From Limnanthes douglasii subsp. nivea (lineage: Eukaryota; Streptophyta; Magnoliopsida; Brassicales; Limnanthaceae): a stretch of 64,000 nucleotides of DNA. Location: positions 77,484,273 to 77,548,272 of the forward strand of contig JAUPFV010000003.1 of assembly GCA_036936605.1 (NCBI GenBank), read 5' to 3'. Positions 1-11,193 of the stretch are shown piece after piece. The notes beneath the pieces were generated by a model. It was not told the origin of the DNA. It was given only the letters and a program-made list of their open reading frames with translations, and searched no databases. Each line of letters opens with the position of its first letter. Positions within the stretch are counted from its first letter, which is position 1. A program made the translations under genes and the position numbers.

Positions 1-857
1 AATCTTTTGGCTCTACAAATTAAGGCTAACTTTAAACCGGTTTTGACAGCTTCATATTCAGACCCATTATTGGAAGCTCTGAAAGCAAAACATATAGCCC
101 GATACATTTTGTCACCATACGGAGAGGTTAAACATATCCCAGCACCACATCCCATGGTACTTGATCCATCATCAGTCCGGACAACCCACACTTTCTTAGT
201 CTTTTCACCTGATGCTTGCTTAGTATCTCTGTCCGAATGAAATTTAACTAGGAAGTCAGCAACAGACTGAGCCATGACTGCAGTTCGAGGGGAAAAATCA
301 ATATCATAGTCACCCAACTCCACTGACCATTTGGTCATTCTGCTTGATATGTCCGCCTTTTGAAGAACATTTTTCAAGGGAAAAGATGTCCGGAAAATAA
401 TAGAATGAGACTGAAAGTAAGGCCTCATCTTTCTAGCACCAATTACTAATGCCAGTGCTAGCTTTTCAAGCTTCAAATATCTCTTTCCAGCATCCAACAT
501 GCTTTTGCTGATGTAGTACACCAGACGAGGATAATTGTCTACTTCTCTAACTAGCACCGCACTTAGGGCACAATCAGAAATTGCTAAATATAGGTATAGT
601 GTCTCTCCATCAACAGATTTAAATAAGGTTTTAGGGGAGGATAAGTGCTTTTTAATTTCATCAAAAGCCTGGTCACATCGTTGAGACCAGTTAAATTCTT
701 TTGCACCTTTTAAAGTTTGAAAAAACGGGGCACACCTATCCGAAGACCTTGAGATAAAACGGTTTAGAGTAGCTAACCTCCCTGTCAATCTTTGCACTTC
801 TTTAATATTTTGAGGAGGCTCCATCTGCAATAAAGCACTAAGCTGGTCTGGATCAGG
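1..857 (-). pseudogene. RNase H and second (archaeal-type) RNase H of element A, partial
   Basis: On the minus strand the translation continues from the reverse transcriptase through a TAG near 860 into an RNase H domain. Recognisable pieces are a KSMLDAGKRYLKLEKLALAL-like segment around 440-520 and a MTKWSVELGDYDIDF segment around 300-340. From about 200 to 1 a second RNase H begins, with the VWVVRTDDGSS motif and an FRASNN-SEYEA motif. In the Tat lineage this second domain is a captured archaeal-type RNase H that follows the retroviral-type one. The window ends inside it. Small plus-strand reading frames here are shadows. Confidence 0.8.
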
Positions 858-1757
858 CTATATCCCTTTCTCACTTATCACATACCCCAAGAACTTCTCG
901 GACTGCACTCCGAAGATACACTTTTCTGGATTCAACTTTAAATTTACTTTCATTAAGTTGGTAAAAGTTTCTTGCAGATCCGTCAATTGTAGTTCTTTTT
1001 CCGGACTCTTTACCATCATATCATCAATGTATACTTCCATGTTTCTTCCAATTTGATTAGCAAAGGCTTTGTTCACCAACCTCTGATAAGTAGCCCCAGC
1101 ATTCTTCAACCCAAATGGCATCACCTTATAACAATGAAGGCCCCTATCATTAACAAAAGTAGTGTGTTCTTGATCCTTTGGATCCACTTGAATCTAATTA
1201 TACCCGGAGAAGGTATCCATAAAGGACAACAACTTGTTCCCAGACGTGGAGTCCACCAACTGATCAATCCGAGGGACCGGAAATAGGTCTTTTGGGCAAG
1301 CCCTATTAAGGTCTGTAAAGTCAATGCACATTCGCCACTTCCCATTTTTATTTTTTACTAACACCGGATTGGCTGTCCATAAAGGGTACTGGGATTCCTT
1401 TATGTGCCCCATATTAGTAAGTCGGTCGACCTCTTGAACTATGACATCAACTTTCTCCTAAGAAAAAGCTCTCCTCTTTTATACAACAGGTGCTATATCT
1501 CTTCGGATGGATAGCTGGTGTGATATGATACTTGCAGGCACTCTGGTCACATCAGCATTGCACCAAGCAGAAACATGCTGATGGTTTGTTAAAAAAGACA
1601 ACATTTTACTTTTTAGTTCCGATATCATCTTAGATCCGATCTTGACATTTCTTCCTTCAGCCACAGCGTGAGTTTCAATCTCTTCAATTGGTATTAAAAC
1701 AAAAGGGGTCTCTTTGGGGTCATCAATTTTACCCTCTCCCCCAGACGGCCCCTCCAA
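858..1757 (-). pseudogene. Reverse transcriptase of element A
   Basis: This minus-strand region holds the pol linker (about 1479-1757) and the reverse transcriptase (about 858-1412). Visible motifs are NGKWRMCIDFTDLNRACPKD, the LLSFMDTFSGYN segment, MPFGLKNAGATYQRLVNKAF and the catalytic YIDD box near 1020-1034, followed by KFLGYVISEKGI. The frame is interrupted by a TAG at 1194-1196, exactly where a Gln codon is expected after SGYN. Another TAG near 859 also replaces a likely Gln codon. The protein would copy element RNA into DNA; this copy is inactive because of the stops. Confidence 0.88.
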
Positions 1758-1843
1758 CTGCTAATCTTCACTGATCTAAGCTGCCCCAAAGTTTGAGGGG
1801 CCAGTGCTGTTGCATAACACTCCCTTGCTATGTTTTGACTACT

Positions 1844-2464
1844 TTAGACTACTCCCACTTGTCCTTGCACATCGTATTTTAAACACTGGTGGACTGTCGA
1901 AGCCACAACATGCATCCTGAAAACCCAAGACCTTCCCAAAATGGCATTGTAACAAGTGGGATAATCCACCACAATAAAAAGTACTCTAACCATCTTCTTA
2001 AAAGGGCCTTTGCCCAACAAAACCTTCTCCTCTTTCTCCCCGATCACATCTGCTGAGCTTCCAGTGAAACCCACAATTGACATGTTCGAACACTGAAGCA
2101 CTGCTGGATTCTTCATTTGTTTGTAGGAAGTCAAAAAGAGGATATTGGCTAAACTACCGATGTCTACCAAAATTCATCTGATGTCATTGCCCCCAATGGA
2201 TGCTCCTATTACCACAACATCTTCATGGGGACCAACTATGTCCCTCAAATCATCTTCATCGAAAACAATGAAAGAGAAAGGAATTTGAGATTGATAGGAA
2301 GTCATGCCTCCTTCCAGTTGAGTAGCTAAAGTATAAACATGCCTCTTTCTCGAAGAAGCAGTTGGTGCAGTCATGGTGTCTCCCCCAAATATTGTAAGTG
2401 ACTCAAAAAATTTAATGAGTCCGGACATGTAAAAAAAGTCATGGTGTCTCCTTTGATGAGTCAT
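1844..2464 (-). pseudogene. Aspartic protease region of element A
   Basis: The minus-strand translation shows FFESLTIFGGDTMTAP, then DEDDLRDIVGPHEDVVVIGA and, after a frame break near 2170, VDIGSLANILF. That last string corresponds to the DTGSSANI active-site loop of retrotransposon aspartic proteases, with the key Thr changed (D-I-G). Downstream, VDYPTCYNAILGRSW matches the flap and C-terminal part of the domain. Similar segments occur in the protease regions at 27900-28519 and 55698-56330. The changed active site and the break near 2170 indicate a dead enzyme. Confidence 0.82.
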
Positions 2465-2628
2465 GGTGCTGGGTGGGATTGAGACTTGGCCCTGTTGGGA
2501 CCCTGTCCGGCTTCTTTAGGCTTATACCCGGACTGATTCTGGTTCTGGTTTGATGCAGCTGGGGCCGATCTCACCTGCCTATGCACCCTGGTCTTCTTTA
2601 TTTCATCTACATTAATTTGTTTCCCAAT

Positions 2629-3718
2629 CTAATTCAGTAAACCGCCCCACTTCATGGCCTTCTTTCTGGTTACCGAATCAGCCAAATTGCCAGGGTTCAA
2701 ACCCTGCCTCAGAGAAGCTATTGCTACTTGTTCAAAGAAATCAACTAATCCATTCTTGGTGTTCACAAAGCGACTTATATATTCTTTCAAGGATTCATTT
2801 GGCTCTTGGGCACAATGGATAATAGTGTCTCCATTGCCCTTCACTTCCTTACTTCCAACGAACTGCCTCCGGAAGGCCACCAAAAAAGTATCAAAATTCC
2901 TAATCTAGCCCTGTGGCAGATTATTGTACCACTTCGGAGCACTCCCCGTAAAATACTGGGAGAACGCTCGACAAAGCAACTTATCAAATTCATCATCAAA
3001 ATTCATCATAATTTTTTTTGAATTGCTCCAGATGATTATCGGGATCTTTACTCCCATCGTATTTTTCCACCTTTGTGCTGTCAAACCTCTTAGGAAGGTT
3101 TCCGGACAATATCGTGGAAGACAATGGAGATTGTCTCCAATTCCGGCTACGACTAAACACAGTATCTTTATTGGGAGTCGCAAAGATACATGGTTCATCA
3201 TAGAAGGCGAAAGGATCCATTAACAATAGGTCTACATGTCTCCGGCCATGGTTGTGACCATGAGATGACCCTTTTCCTAGATGCCTTTTCAACCTTACAT
3301 GCCTGTCCCTCTTTCTTGAATACTTTTTAACCAACTTCTGCTTCTTTTTAGAACGGATTTCATCACTGCTGGATGACAGGGACTCTTCCACTCCGTCTTC
3401 GTTCGAGGAACTACTAGAGGATTCTGAATATGAATCTGAGCTTTCCACCGGTTTGGACCGGTGAGACTTCTTTGAGCTAGCATGAGTCTTTTTAGTACTT
3501 ACATGGGTTTGTGCTGGTGGGTCATGCTCCCTAATATTGTCAGTGTGGTGAACGACTGACACTTTTGATTTTTCTTTTAATCCCATCTCTACCCTTTTAG
3601 CAGCCCTCAAGGCTTCTATCTCAGCTTTCAATCTATCTCGCTCTTCAATTGTGTATTCATCATTTTCTCCCATTACTTCTGCCAAAGTTGGTGGCACTGC
3701 CTGCTCTTCCGGATTCAT
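2629..3718 (-). pseudogene. gag of element A
   Basis: The minus-strand start codon at 3718 opens an N-terminal charged region (GENDEYTIEERDRLKAEIEA) and a Ser/Lys-rich stretch, then the conserved retrotransposon gag core with LPKRFDSTKVEKYDGSKDP and NHLEQFKK. A frameshift in a T-run near 3008-3016 ends the first frame at 2996. The next frame carries KLLCRAFSQ and KWYNNLP, and after a stop near 2903 the third frame carries FRRQFVGSKE and SLKEYISRFVNTKNGL. The start matches that of the sister copy at 53382. The gag C-terminus with its zinc knuckle, present in the other elements, seems deleted here. Confidence 0.87.
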
Positions 3719-3770
3719 CCGAACTTACTTTTCTTGATGGTTTCGAATGATAAATTCAGGCACCTTCTCC

Positions 3771-3787
3771 TCTCACTGTGGTCGCCA
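3771..3787 (-). other. Primer-binding site of element A
   Basis: The minus-strand sequence TGGCGACCACAGTGAGA lies three bases inside the inner end of the LTR. The same motif, with TGGGA at its end, is found next to the LTRs at 20967, 30369 and 52935. Its position fits a tRNA primer-binding site. I cannot say with certainty which tRNA it pairs with. Confidence 0.7.
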
Positions 3788-3790
3788 ATT

Positions 3791-4166
3791 TGGTGAGGAT
3801 TATTGTTGACCGAGGGTAATTTCGTCATGTGTTTTATGGTGTTTCAAACGTATTTAATGTTTGGGTGTTTTGTAGTGAGAAATTTGAGCTGCCTGGTTGT
3901 ATTAAATGTTCATTACCCTTATTAATGAAAGTGGTTGGGTATTTATACCCTTAATTATGGGTCACATGGGCTTTCGGGTTAAACTTATGAAACCGGGTCG
4001 AGTTCAAAAACCCATTAGTTTATTAAGCAGATTAGCAATTAGCTTAGTCAAAAGGTGATTAGCTTTTGATACTTTTGTCCAATTTGGATGGTTCAATGGG
4101 TGGTTTTTGTCCAAATTTCCCCTTTCCGGTTTCTACAGTGAGTGGTGAAATTTTCCGGACTCATCA
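3791..4166 (-). repeat. 5' LTR of element A
   Basis: This 376-bp LTR reads TGATGAGTCCGG... to ...CTCACCA on the minus strand, so it has the canonical TG...CA ends. Its family boundaries are fixed by the solo LTRs at 22478 and 35368, which have matching 5-bp target duplications. A TATA-box-like TATAAATA on the minus strand (plus coordinates 3940-3947) is conserved in all four copies and probably drives element transcription. Confidence 0.88.
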
Positions 4167-4171
4167 AAGGC
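4167..4171. other. Probable target-site duplication AAGGC of element A
   Basis: The five bases AAGGC directly abut the LTR end. They are taken as one half of the duplicated target; the other half would lie left of the window. The solo LTR of the same family at 22478 has AAGGC on both sides. Confidence 0.5.
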
Positions 4172-4189
4172 TACAACTATTTCTTTTCA

Positions 4190-4545
4190 ATTAGGTGATA
4201 GATCTTTTGCATACCCAAAAACCAAAGAAGTATTGGTCAATGATAAAAAGTTTATCCTTCTCATAAATTCTATCATTTTAGACATGAAAGAAGATAGACT
4301 CGTCCTATTAATATTAGGTTGGCCTTTTCAACTGCTCGAACGATTATCGATGTTGACGCTGTGAAATTAATCATACGTGTAAGGAGTGAGAAAGTGGAAT
4401 TTTTAATATATTAGAGTCTTTAAAGCTTTTAATGATGCTAATGCTTATATGATTAATGTGGTAGATGAATTGGTTGATAATTACATGAATGAATGTTTTC
4501 CTCAATCTACTTTAAAATATTTCTAATTCTGGTTAGACTACATGA
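4190..4545 (+). pseudogene. Athila protease region
   Basis: A translation containing LGDRSFAYPKTKEVLVNDKK and then INSIILDMKEDR and LILGWPF corresponds to the C-terminal part of the Athila protease (consensus around a D-M-E-E-D motif and LGRPFL). Further on, FKAFNDANAYMINVVDELV matches the linker to the reverse transcriptase. The active-site Asp loop would lie to the left and is not present. Stops and frameshifts occur throughout. Confidence 0.72.
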
Positions 4546-4659
4546 AAATTTAAACTGAAGAGCTAAGAGAATCTGTGATTGATTTGAATAAGCTACCATT
4601 TTAACCTTTAAGTGTTTAGATTTTAGACTGAAATCACAAAAAAAACTAAAGCACCTAAA

Positions 4660-5900
4660 TTGGAATTAAAACCTTTACCTTCGCAATTGCGTTATATTTT
4701 TATGGATGAACCTGATAATTTTCTTGTGATTATTAATGTCTTGTTGAGTGATACAGATACAAGAAAATTATTAAAGGTGTTGATGGAATACAAAGAAGCC
4801 ATTAATGGACGATTGGAGACATCAATGGAATTAATCATTCTCCCTGTCAGCACAAAATACTAACGAAGAAAGTTTATGAGTCAATTATTCAACCTCAAAG
4901 ATAATTTTATCCACCAATATAAGAGGTAATTATGAAATGGGTGCTGAAAATATAGGATGCAAGAATCATATAACATATTTCAGACAATACATAGGTGAGT
5001 CTGATACATGTAGTAAAAACAAAAGAGGGATGACAATGATCGAGAATGAAAAAAATGAGTCGGTACCTACTAGAACAATGAGTATTTAGAGAGTATGCAT
5101 TGATTATAGACGATTGAATGACGCGACATGTATAAATCAATCTATAATCCCATTTATCGATCAAATGTTGGAACAATCAACTGTACATGCCTTCTATTAT
5201 TTCCTCGATGACTATTCAGGGTACAAGAGAATCCCTATCAGACGAGAGGATCATGAGAAGATTACTTTTATATGTCCATATACAACGTTTTCTTACAAAA
5301 GGATGTCGTTCGGTTTGTATAAATGTCATGTGACTTTTTAACATTGCATAATGTCTGTTTTTTTCTCAAACATGGTTGAAAACTCCATGGAAACGTTTTA
5401 TAGATGATTTTTCTGTTTTTGATGATTTTTTTATAATTGTTTAGCTAATATATCTCTCATGCTATAGAGATATGTAGACACCAATCTTGATCTCAAATGG
5501 GATAAATGTCATTTTATGGTACATAACGGGATTGTATTAGGACATCAGATTTCAGAAAACGGGATAGAGGTAAATCAAGCTTAAGTTGAAGTCATCGAAA
5601 AATTACCACCTTTTGTTTCCATACAAGGAATCTGGAGTTTTCTCGGCCATATATAATGTTATAGGCGATTCATTAGGGATTTTTTAAAAATCTCTTAACT
5701 TCTTTATGATTTATTGATGAAAGATGCTGAATTTTTATTTTCTGTTGAGTGATTAGATGCACTTAATTGGATAAAATCTAAGCTGATCAGTTCGCTTATT
5801 ATTGTATCTCTTGAATGGACTTTGTCATTTAAATTTATGTGTGATGCTAATAATTATGCAATAAGGTATGTACATGGAAAACGATTTTTTTAAGTTTTTC
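4660..5900 (+). pseudogene. Athila reverse transcriptase
   Basis: Segments of the RT are spread over several frames. ELKPLPSQLRYIFMDE at 4660-4720 is the Athila-type N-terminal motif (LELKPLPSHLKY in relatives). IPFIDQMLEQS and YYFLDDYSGYKRIPIRRED at 5140-5250 are the palm region with the first catalytic Asp. KRMSFGLYKCHVTF at 5300-5340 matches the RMPFGLCNAPATF box. FIDDFSVFDDFF at about 5396-5430 is the Athila form of the YxDD catalytic motif. A GHQISENGIEV segment follows at 5538-5570. All are interrupted by stops. Confidence 0.82.
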
Positions 5901-6330
5901 ATCATATTATATATTATGCTAGCATAGTACTTACGGTTGCGTAATTTAATTATGCAACAACTAAGAAAGAATTCGTAACGATAGTTTTTGCATTGGATAA
6001 GTTTCGATCATATATATTAGGTATAAAAGCAATAATACATACAAGGATGCACTAAAGTATCTTTTAGAAAAGAAATATCCAAAACCACAATTATTATGTT
6101 GGATATTACTTTTCCAGGAATTTGATTTTGAGATCCGAGATAAAAAAACATTCATAAAATGTTATATCATATCATTTATCTCATATGGAGAAAAACAACC
6201 ATGTTATTCACGAGAATATGCCAATAAAATGAGATTTTTTATGATGAACAGTTACCGGAAATTAAAATTGAACCTTGGTTTGTAGACATTGAAAATTATG
6301 TTGTTGATAAGGAATTCCACATTGACATGA
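5901..6330 (+). pseudogene. Athila RNase H
   Basis: Translated fragments [20 protein letters not shown] (near 5955-6020) and [29 protein letters not shown] (near 6060-6150) are recognisable as the RNase H part of Athila pol, where relatives have a KEFLAVVFAFDKFRSYL-like string. The frame is lost several times. The minus-strand reading frame at 5961-6155 is a shadow of this region. Confidence 0.68.
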
Positions 6331-7564
6331 ATTATCGGAAATGAAAAAAATAATTTTGCGATCTTAAGAAATACTACTAGGATGTTCCGTACTTATATAA
6401 GAAAATTGGAAACCAAACTATTATAAGGTGTGTGCCGAAAGAAGAAACATTGGAATACTATGTCCGTGTCACTTTTTAGGAACCGAAGTTCATTTTGGCA
6501 CAACAAAAACAACAGAAAATGTTCTATTGTCTGGTTTATTTTCGTCTACTTTGTTCAAATATTCTTAGAAGTATGTTATGAGGTGTGATAAATTTCAAAT
6601 AATAGGAAACACTTTTAACAAAAATAAGATGTCATTGAAAATTATTCTAAAGGTAGAGTTGTTCGACGTATGGGGTATCAATTTCATGGGACCATTCCCA
6701 CCATGCTTCAACAACAAGTATATCTCAGTTATAATTAATTACAATAGGTTGAATAAGTTTCATTACTTACAAATAATGCACGGATGATGATAAAATTTAT
6801 CAAGGAAAATATTTTTCACGATTTGGAACCTAGTAGCGATTAATAGTGTTGAAAGTTTACACTTTTGCAATCGTCAACTGAACGATCAGTTAGAAAAATA
6901 TAAAGTTACTCAAAATGTATCTATATATCATCTTCATACCAAGGGACAAGTGGAGGTCTCATATAAAGAGTTGAAAAAATCTTGGAGAAAACAGTAAGTG
7001 CTTCTTGGAAAAAGATTGGTCTTTGAAGTTCAACGATGCTTAATGGGCATATAGAATTTCTTTCAAGATCTCAATTGGTATGCCTCTTTATAAATTTATC
7101 TATTGAAAATCTTTTCATCTCCCTATAGAGATGGGACATCGATCATATTGGGCCACACAACTATTGAATTTTGATATAAAAGTTGTTGGGAAGAAGCGAT
7201 TGTTATAGCTGAATGAGCTAGACGAATTTTGTAATGGAACATATGAGAACACTAAGATCTACAAAGAAAAGTAGAAACTCTAGCATGATAAGAATATTGT
7301 TCCGTGAAACTTCTACATGGGGTAGAAAATTCTGCTCCACAATTCAGGATTAAGACTCTTTCTTGGAAAACTACAATCAAGATGGTCTGGACCATTTGAG
7401 ATAAAATTTATTCAGATATAAAGGTATCACATCCTAGAAAAGATAAATTTTAATGTGAACGATCACCGTTTCAACCCATACTTTGAGGGGATTATTGACA
7501 AAGATTGGATCTGAATTCCTCTCCAAGCTCCAGCTTCGTGATCCAAAAGGTCGAGCTACTGACT
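6331..7564 (+). pseudogene. Athila integrase
   Basis: The N-terminal zinc-finger region is seen near 6420-6600 (IIRCVPKEETLEY, then an HFG segment and CDKF where CxxC is expected, so one zinc ligand is lost). FDVWGINFMGPFPPCFNNKY at 6661-6720 is the start of the DDE core and contains the first catalytic Asp region. A C-terminal [11 protein letters not shown] segment lies near 7390-7410, and FNPYFEG near 7470-7490. The rest is scrambled by stops. It would have inserted element DNA into the genome. Confidence 0.75.
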
Positions 7565-7600
7565 TAAAATGAAGCGCAGATTAGGAGGCAACCTAATGTA

Positions 7601-8049
7601 AATTTTTTTCTTTTGTTTTTTTATTCAATTATTTTTGCTTCCGATATTTTTTGGTGAATAGTATTTCCAAAAAATAATGTTCATTGCACTGTTCATGGTA
7701 TCGTTCATTTAAAAAAAACATTGTTCATAGTATTGTTCATTTCTTAAAAATACTTTTCATCTAAAATAATATTTATATTTACTTTTACTTTTTCGGAAAT
7801 ATTAAATTTTATTTTATTTTTTATTGTGTTGACAATATGCTTTTATTTTTATTTATTTATGTTTCCAACACTTGCACTTATCTTTTCTTTCACTTATCTT
7901 TTTTTTTTGTGAAAGTTTCACTTATCTTTTGGCAAAACCAACTAGTTTATACATTTTAAACTTCAATCCTACAAATTTCGACCACAAATATATTTATCAT
8001 GTACCATTGTTCTTTAATTTTTTTTATGTTCTTAATATTTGGGACAATA
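7601..8049. other. AT-rich stretch after the Athila pol, no gene seen
   Basis: T-rich sequence with repeats of a GTTCATTGTTCAT-like phrase (7675-7760). It may be the decayed non-coding 3' part of the Athila element. No coding signal is visible on either strand. Confidence 0.5.
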
Positions 8050-8244
8050 TTAGATTTTAAATATGGAGTAGTGGGACATTTTTGAATAAAAATATCACAA
8101 AAAATTAAATTTTGATAATTTAATATTGTGTGTTATGTATTTTAGGACTTCATAGTTTAATTAAAACTTGTGAAGTACTTTTAAATTCAAAAAATTAATA
8201 CATATTGCAGATTGTTAACACACTACTCCATACTTAAAATCTAA
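8050..8244. mobile_element. Stowaway-like MITE, 195 bp
   Basis: The two ends are a 24-bp inverted repeat, TTAGATTTTAAATATGGAGT at 8050 and its complement with one mismatch ending at 8244. The inner part is AT-rich and non-coding. A TA dinucleotide lies directly outside each end (8048-8049 and 8245-8246), as expected for a Tc1/mariner-type (Stowaway) insertion. The termini do not start with the usual CTCCCTCC, so the family assignment rests on the TA duplication and size only. Confidence 0.65.
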
Positions 8245-9359
8245 TATTTTTATATGTATTGTAGTCTAATTTATTTTGAAAGGTGCTTCATCATCTAATT
8301 CTCATAATGGATGTTATTGAACTAAAACTCCTTTATAGATTAGTTAGAAAACTTAATTAGACATGGCATGAGACACATATAAATGTAATACATATATCAT
8401 TTTTTTATATGTTTTTAGTACTTTATCACTTAATGACTTAAGCCAACTGTCTTGGGATTCCTTAACTGTTTCATTAGGAAAAAATATAGTATATATAACA
8501 AAACAATTAGGACAAAAATATAATTGATAATCCTTAAAAAGAAAATTGATATTATCTTGGTTTATTAATGAAATATATCGAAAAATCTTAAAACATATAA
8601 CATATAATGAAAATTTAATTCTTTAAAGTTCTTTAAATTTTTATCAATAATATGTGGTTAGAATTTTTTTACTTGAATCATCAAGTTATTTTGAAATTAA
8701 AAAATTTGATCTTAATTTATATATAGGATAATATTTGATCATATTTTTAATTTTTAATTTTTATTTTTGTCCATACTAGAAAATTAATAAGTATGGGATA
8801 CTTTGATCCAATGATATTCATCGATAATTTTATATTATTTTATACTAATTTAATTGTTGATTTTAGTTAATTATGAATAAAACTATTATTTTTTATTTAT
8901 TAATGAAGCGAGAGAAAAAAAAATAAAAAGATTTAAGATTGCAAACTGTTGCAATTGAAAAAAGGATAAAAACTAAAAACTTAAGATAATTAAAACAAGA
9001 TTGAAGAAGTTAAATGTAGAATTTCATTTTCTTAAAAATAAATTAGCGGATAATTTAGTTTAAATTTATTCGTCGGTAATTATGGTTTTAACTAAAAAAG
9101 AAGATTTGGTTTCGAATATAAATTACAATATTTTATTATTAGATTTTAGGAGAAAAATATTTTTATTTAATAAAAATTATATTATTATTATAATATTAAT
9201 TTATAATAAATTTAGATTTAATTTACTTTGCTTTACTTTTTTTAGATTCATTTTTTATATATATTCTAACAAATCCGTAACTATGTTATATCATTAATAT
9301 TTTTAAATTATTATTTTCTTTTTAATTATTTAATTATAATAAAAAAAATCGCGCCATAA
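8245..9359. other. AT-rich spacer, no gene seen
   Basis: About 1.1 kb of very AT-rich sequence with homopolymer A and T runs. The 71-codon plus-strand frame at 9082-9297 is low complexity (Ile, Phe, Asn, Lys) and shows no family feature. I see nothing functional. Confidence 0.6.
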
Positions 9360-10520
9360 ATCATCTTCTAAGATCTGGTTTTGGTTTTCAAAAACTAGGT
9401 TTCACATTTCTAATCTTGTTCCTCAAGTTATATGTTGGATGATTTGGAAGGCTAGAAATTCCTTTAAGCACAAGGGTGTCCACATAAGTGTTAATAGACT
9501 ATTGATAACATTATTAATATTATTAAAGGTGTGGATGTCAATGGCAGTCTAAGTTACAAGCACTGGTCGAATGTACATGATGCTGGTGTGATCTTGGGGT
9601 GTCGATCTAGTGAAAATAAAAGCATACCTCAGTACCTCAGATGGATTCCTCCCGTGCATCCTCGCATAAAGATGAATGTTAACGCCTATTGTGCTTTCAA
9701 TGGTGATGCAGCGTCTGGTGTTCTTTTCAGAAACAGTGAGGGAGACATATTGCAAGCTCATGGTAATCAGATTGGTAAAGTATCTCCTCTTCAAGCTGAA
9801 ACTTTAGCAATGTTGCATGGCTTATCTATTTGCTTCAAGAACAATTGGCAGCATGTGGACATCGAGACCGATTCTCTTCTTCTTATTAAGCAGTTAACCA
9901 ATAACACCAAAACTGATTTTGAGGATCATAATCTTAGCTTTTGTCGTAGCCTTCTGGAGTATTAAGCACATTTCAAGGGTCCAGAATCAGGCAGCTGATT
10001 GGCTTGCCAAATGGACCCTTAAGTGCAAGCAGCACAATGCACCATCTGATTTACTAGCTATCACTTTTCTTGAGAGCTTAAATTTAGGATATATTGCTTA
10101 GCGAGCATCGATACTGCTGGATTTTGGTTTTGTTTGGCAGATTGGTTGGTGTTGCTATTAAGAGGTGGTGGAGACAAGGACAGGCTATTGCTGTATGAGG
10201 CTTTAGGGGAATGATGTTGAGGATTCATTGAATTGGAGTGGAAGATGGAGACTTCATTGTAATGAAGATGAAGAGTCTAAGAAGTTATGATGTGCTTGGA
10301 ATCGAGGAGTTCTTTTGTGTTCAAGTAATGAAGAGAAGTTATGAGCAGCTCTTGGAATTCTATTATGTTCAAATTTTAATTTTGGTGTTCCATTTGTCTT
10401 GGCGGGAGATTTACAGCCCCCTTTTTTCACTTTGTAATTTTGGGGTTTATTTCTTTATGGCCCTTTTATTTGCAAAACTTTCAATTCTAATAAAGTTGTT
10501 CTTTTGATTAAAAAAATAAA
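9360..10520 (+). mobile_element. 5'-truncated L1-type LINE tail with poly(A)-like end
   Basis: The segment opens with a translation of VICWMIWKARNSFKHKG type, the end of the zinc-binding region of plant LINE reverse transcriptases, and then carries an RNase H domain. After a 3' UTR it ends at about 10505 in GATTAAAAAAATAAAAAAATA, a poly(A)-like tail preceded by AATAAAGTT. A missing 5' part and an A-rich tail are typical of target-primed LINE insertion. I could not identify clean target duplications because both flanks are A/T-rich. Confidence 0.75.
9531..10101 (+). pseudogene. RNase H domain (RVT_3 type) of the truncated LINE
   Basis: The translation from 9531 contains LRWIPPVHPRIKMNVNAYCA, where the catalytic Asp of the usual N-x-D-G-A motif is replaced (NAYCAF). 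It continues with GVLFRNSEGDILQAHG, LQAETLAMLHGL, DIETDSLLLIKQL and, after a frameshift at about 9945-9965, a segment with VQNQAADWLAKW that matches the N-x-x-AD-x-LA box. These are the ordered motifs of the plant RVT_3 RNase H, found in LINEs and in free domesticated copies. The lost first Asp and the frameshift argue against activity. Confidence 0.78.
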
Positions 10521-11193
10521 AAAATATTGTTTTTATATTAATAAAAAAATAATAATATTGAACTAAATTAACTAAGTTCATCCCCAGAATTTGGTACAAG
10601 AATTTTCAATACTCATAAACTATAGAAAAAATCATACTTTTGCAATTTTTTGTTCACTTAGACCATACCCAGCAGTGGGGATATTTCATCTCTCAAAAGT
10701 GCGCCACATCAGCGCAACATCAACATAATCCCCAAATAATTCTGCAAAAATTCACACTCGACGCAACCGTGCAAGTTTCATATTTCAGCATACCCCACCA
10801 TATTTCTCTCTCTTCCACATCATTCTACCATACAATATCCTACCATTTATTTTTATTTATCTTTCTTATTATTTACTATATATTTACATTAAAATTATAT
10901 ATATTAAAATAAATAATTTTCATAAATTAACATAATATATTTTCTTTACAAATATAAACTATAAAATTGAAATAATTAAAAATATAATACATAATATATA
11001 GTATATTTAAAAATCAAATTTAAAAATAAAATTGGTTTGATTTCCGAAAAAGCTTCAATTTTTAATAGAATAAATAATTTACAATTTAATAAAATATAAT
11101 ATTGATCACCTAAATTTATTTGTTTAATTTTTATTTACCAAATTATTACTTAAATTACCGATGATTAAAATTTCTTAAATGTAACTATAGATA

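Larger units (their letters stand above)
1..4166 (-). mobile_element. Tat-like Ty3/gypsy retrotransposon, 5' portion (element A)
   Basis: Read on the minus strand this runs 5' LTR (3791-4166), primer-binding site, gag, protease, reverse transcriptase, RNase H and the start of a second RNase H, and is cut off by the window's left edge. The domain order and the dual RNase H arrangement are those of the Tat lineage of Ty3/gypsy. Every coding part is broken by stops or frameshifts, so it is not autonomous. Integrase, the 3' part and the other LTR would lie to the left of the window. It sits inside an Athila-like element that continues at 4172. It belongs to the same LTR family as the copies at 22478, 35368 and 52935. 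Confidence 0.9.
4172..7600 (+). mobile_element. Athila-like Ty3/gypsy retrotransposon remnant
   Basis: Plus-strand translations, with many stops and frameshifts, give the protease, reverse transcriptase, RNase H and integrase of an Athila-type element in the normal order. The pol region ends at 7565-7600 with a sequence close to a conserved Athila end signature (GAAGCGCAGATTAGGAGGCA), which in many Athila elements follows the last pol codons. Its gag and 5' LTR are not in view: element A interrupts it on the left. No env-like ORF or 3' LTR could be recognised downstream. It is the oldest recognisable layer at this end, being both heavily mutated and used as an insertion site. Confidence 0.82.

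Noticed and set aside
2654..3223. Plus-strand frames over the gag of element A
   Set aside because: They lie over the recognised minus-strand gag and are shadows of it.
9082..9297. 71-codon plus-strand frame
   Set aside because: Extreme AT content and low-complexity Ile/Phe/Asn/Lys composition; expected by chance in such sequence.
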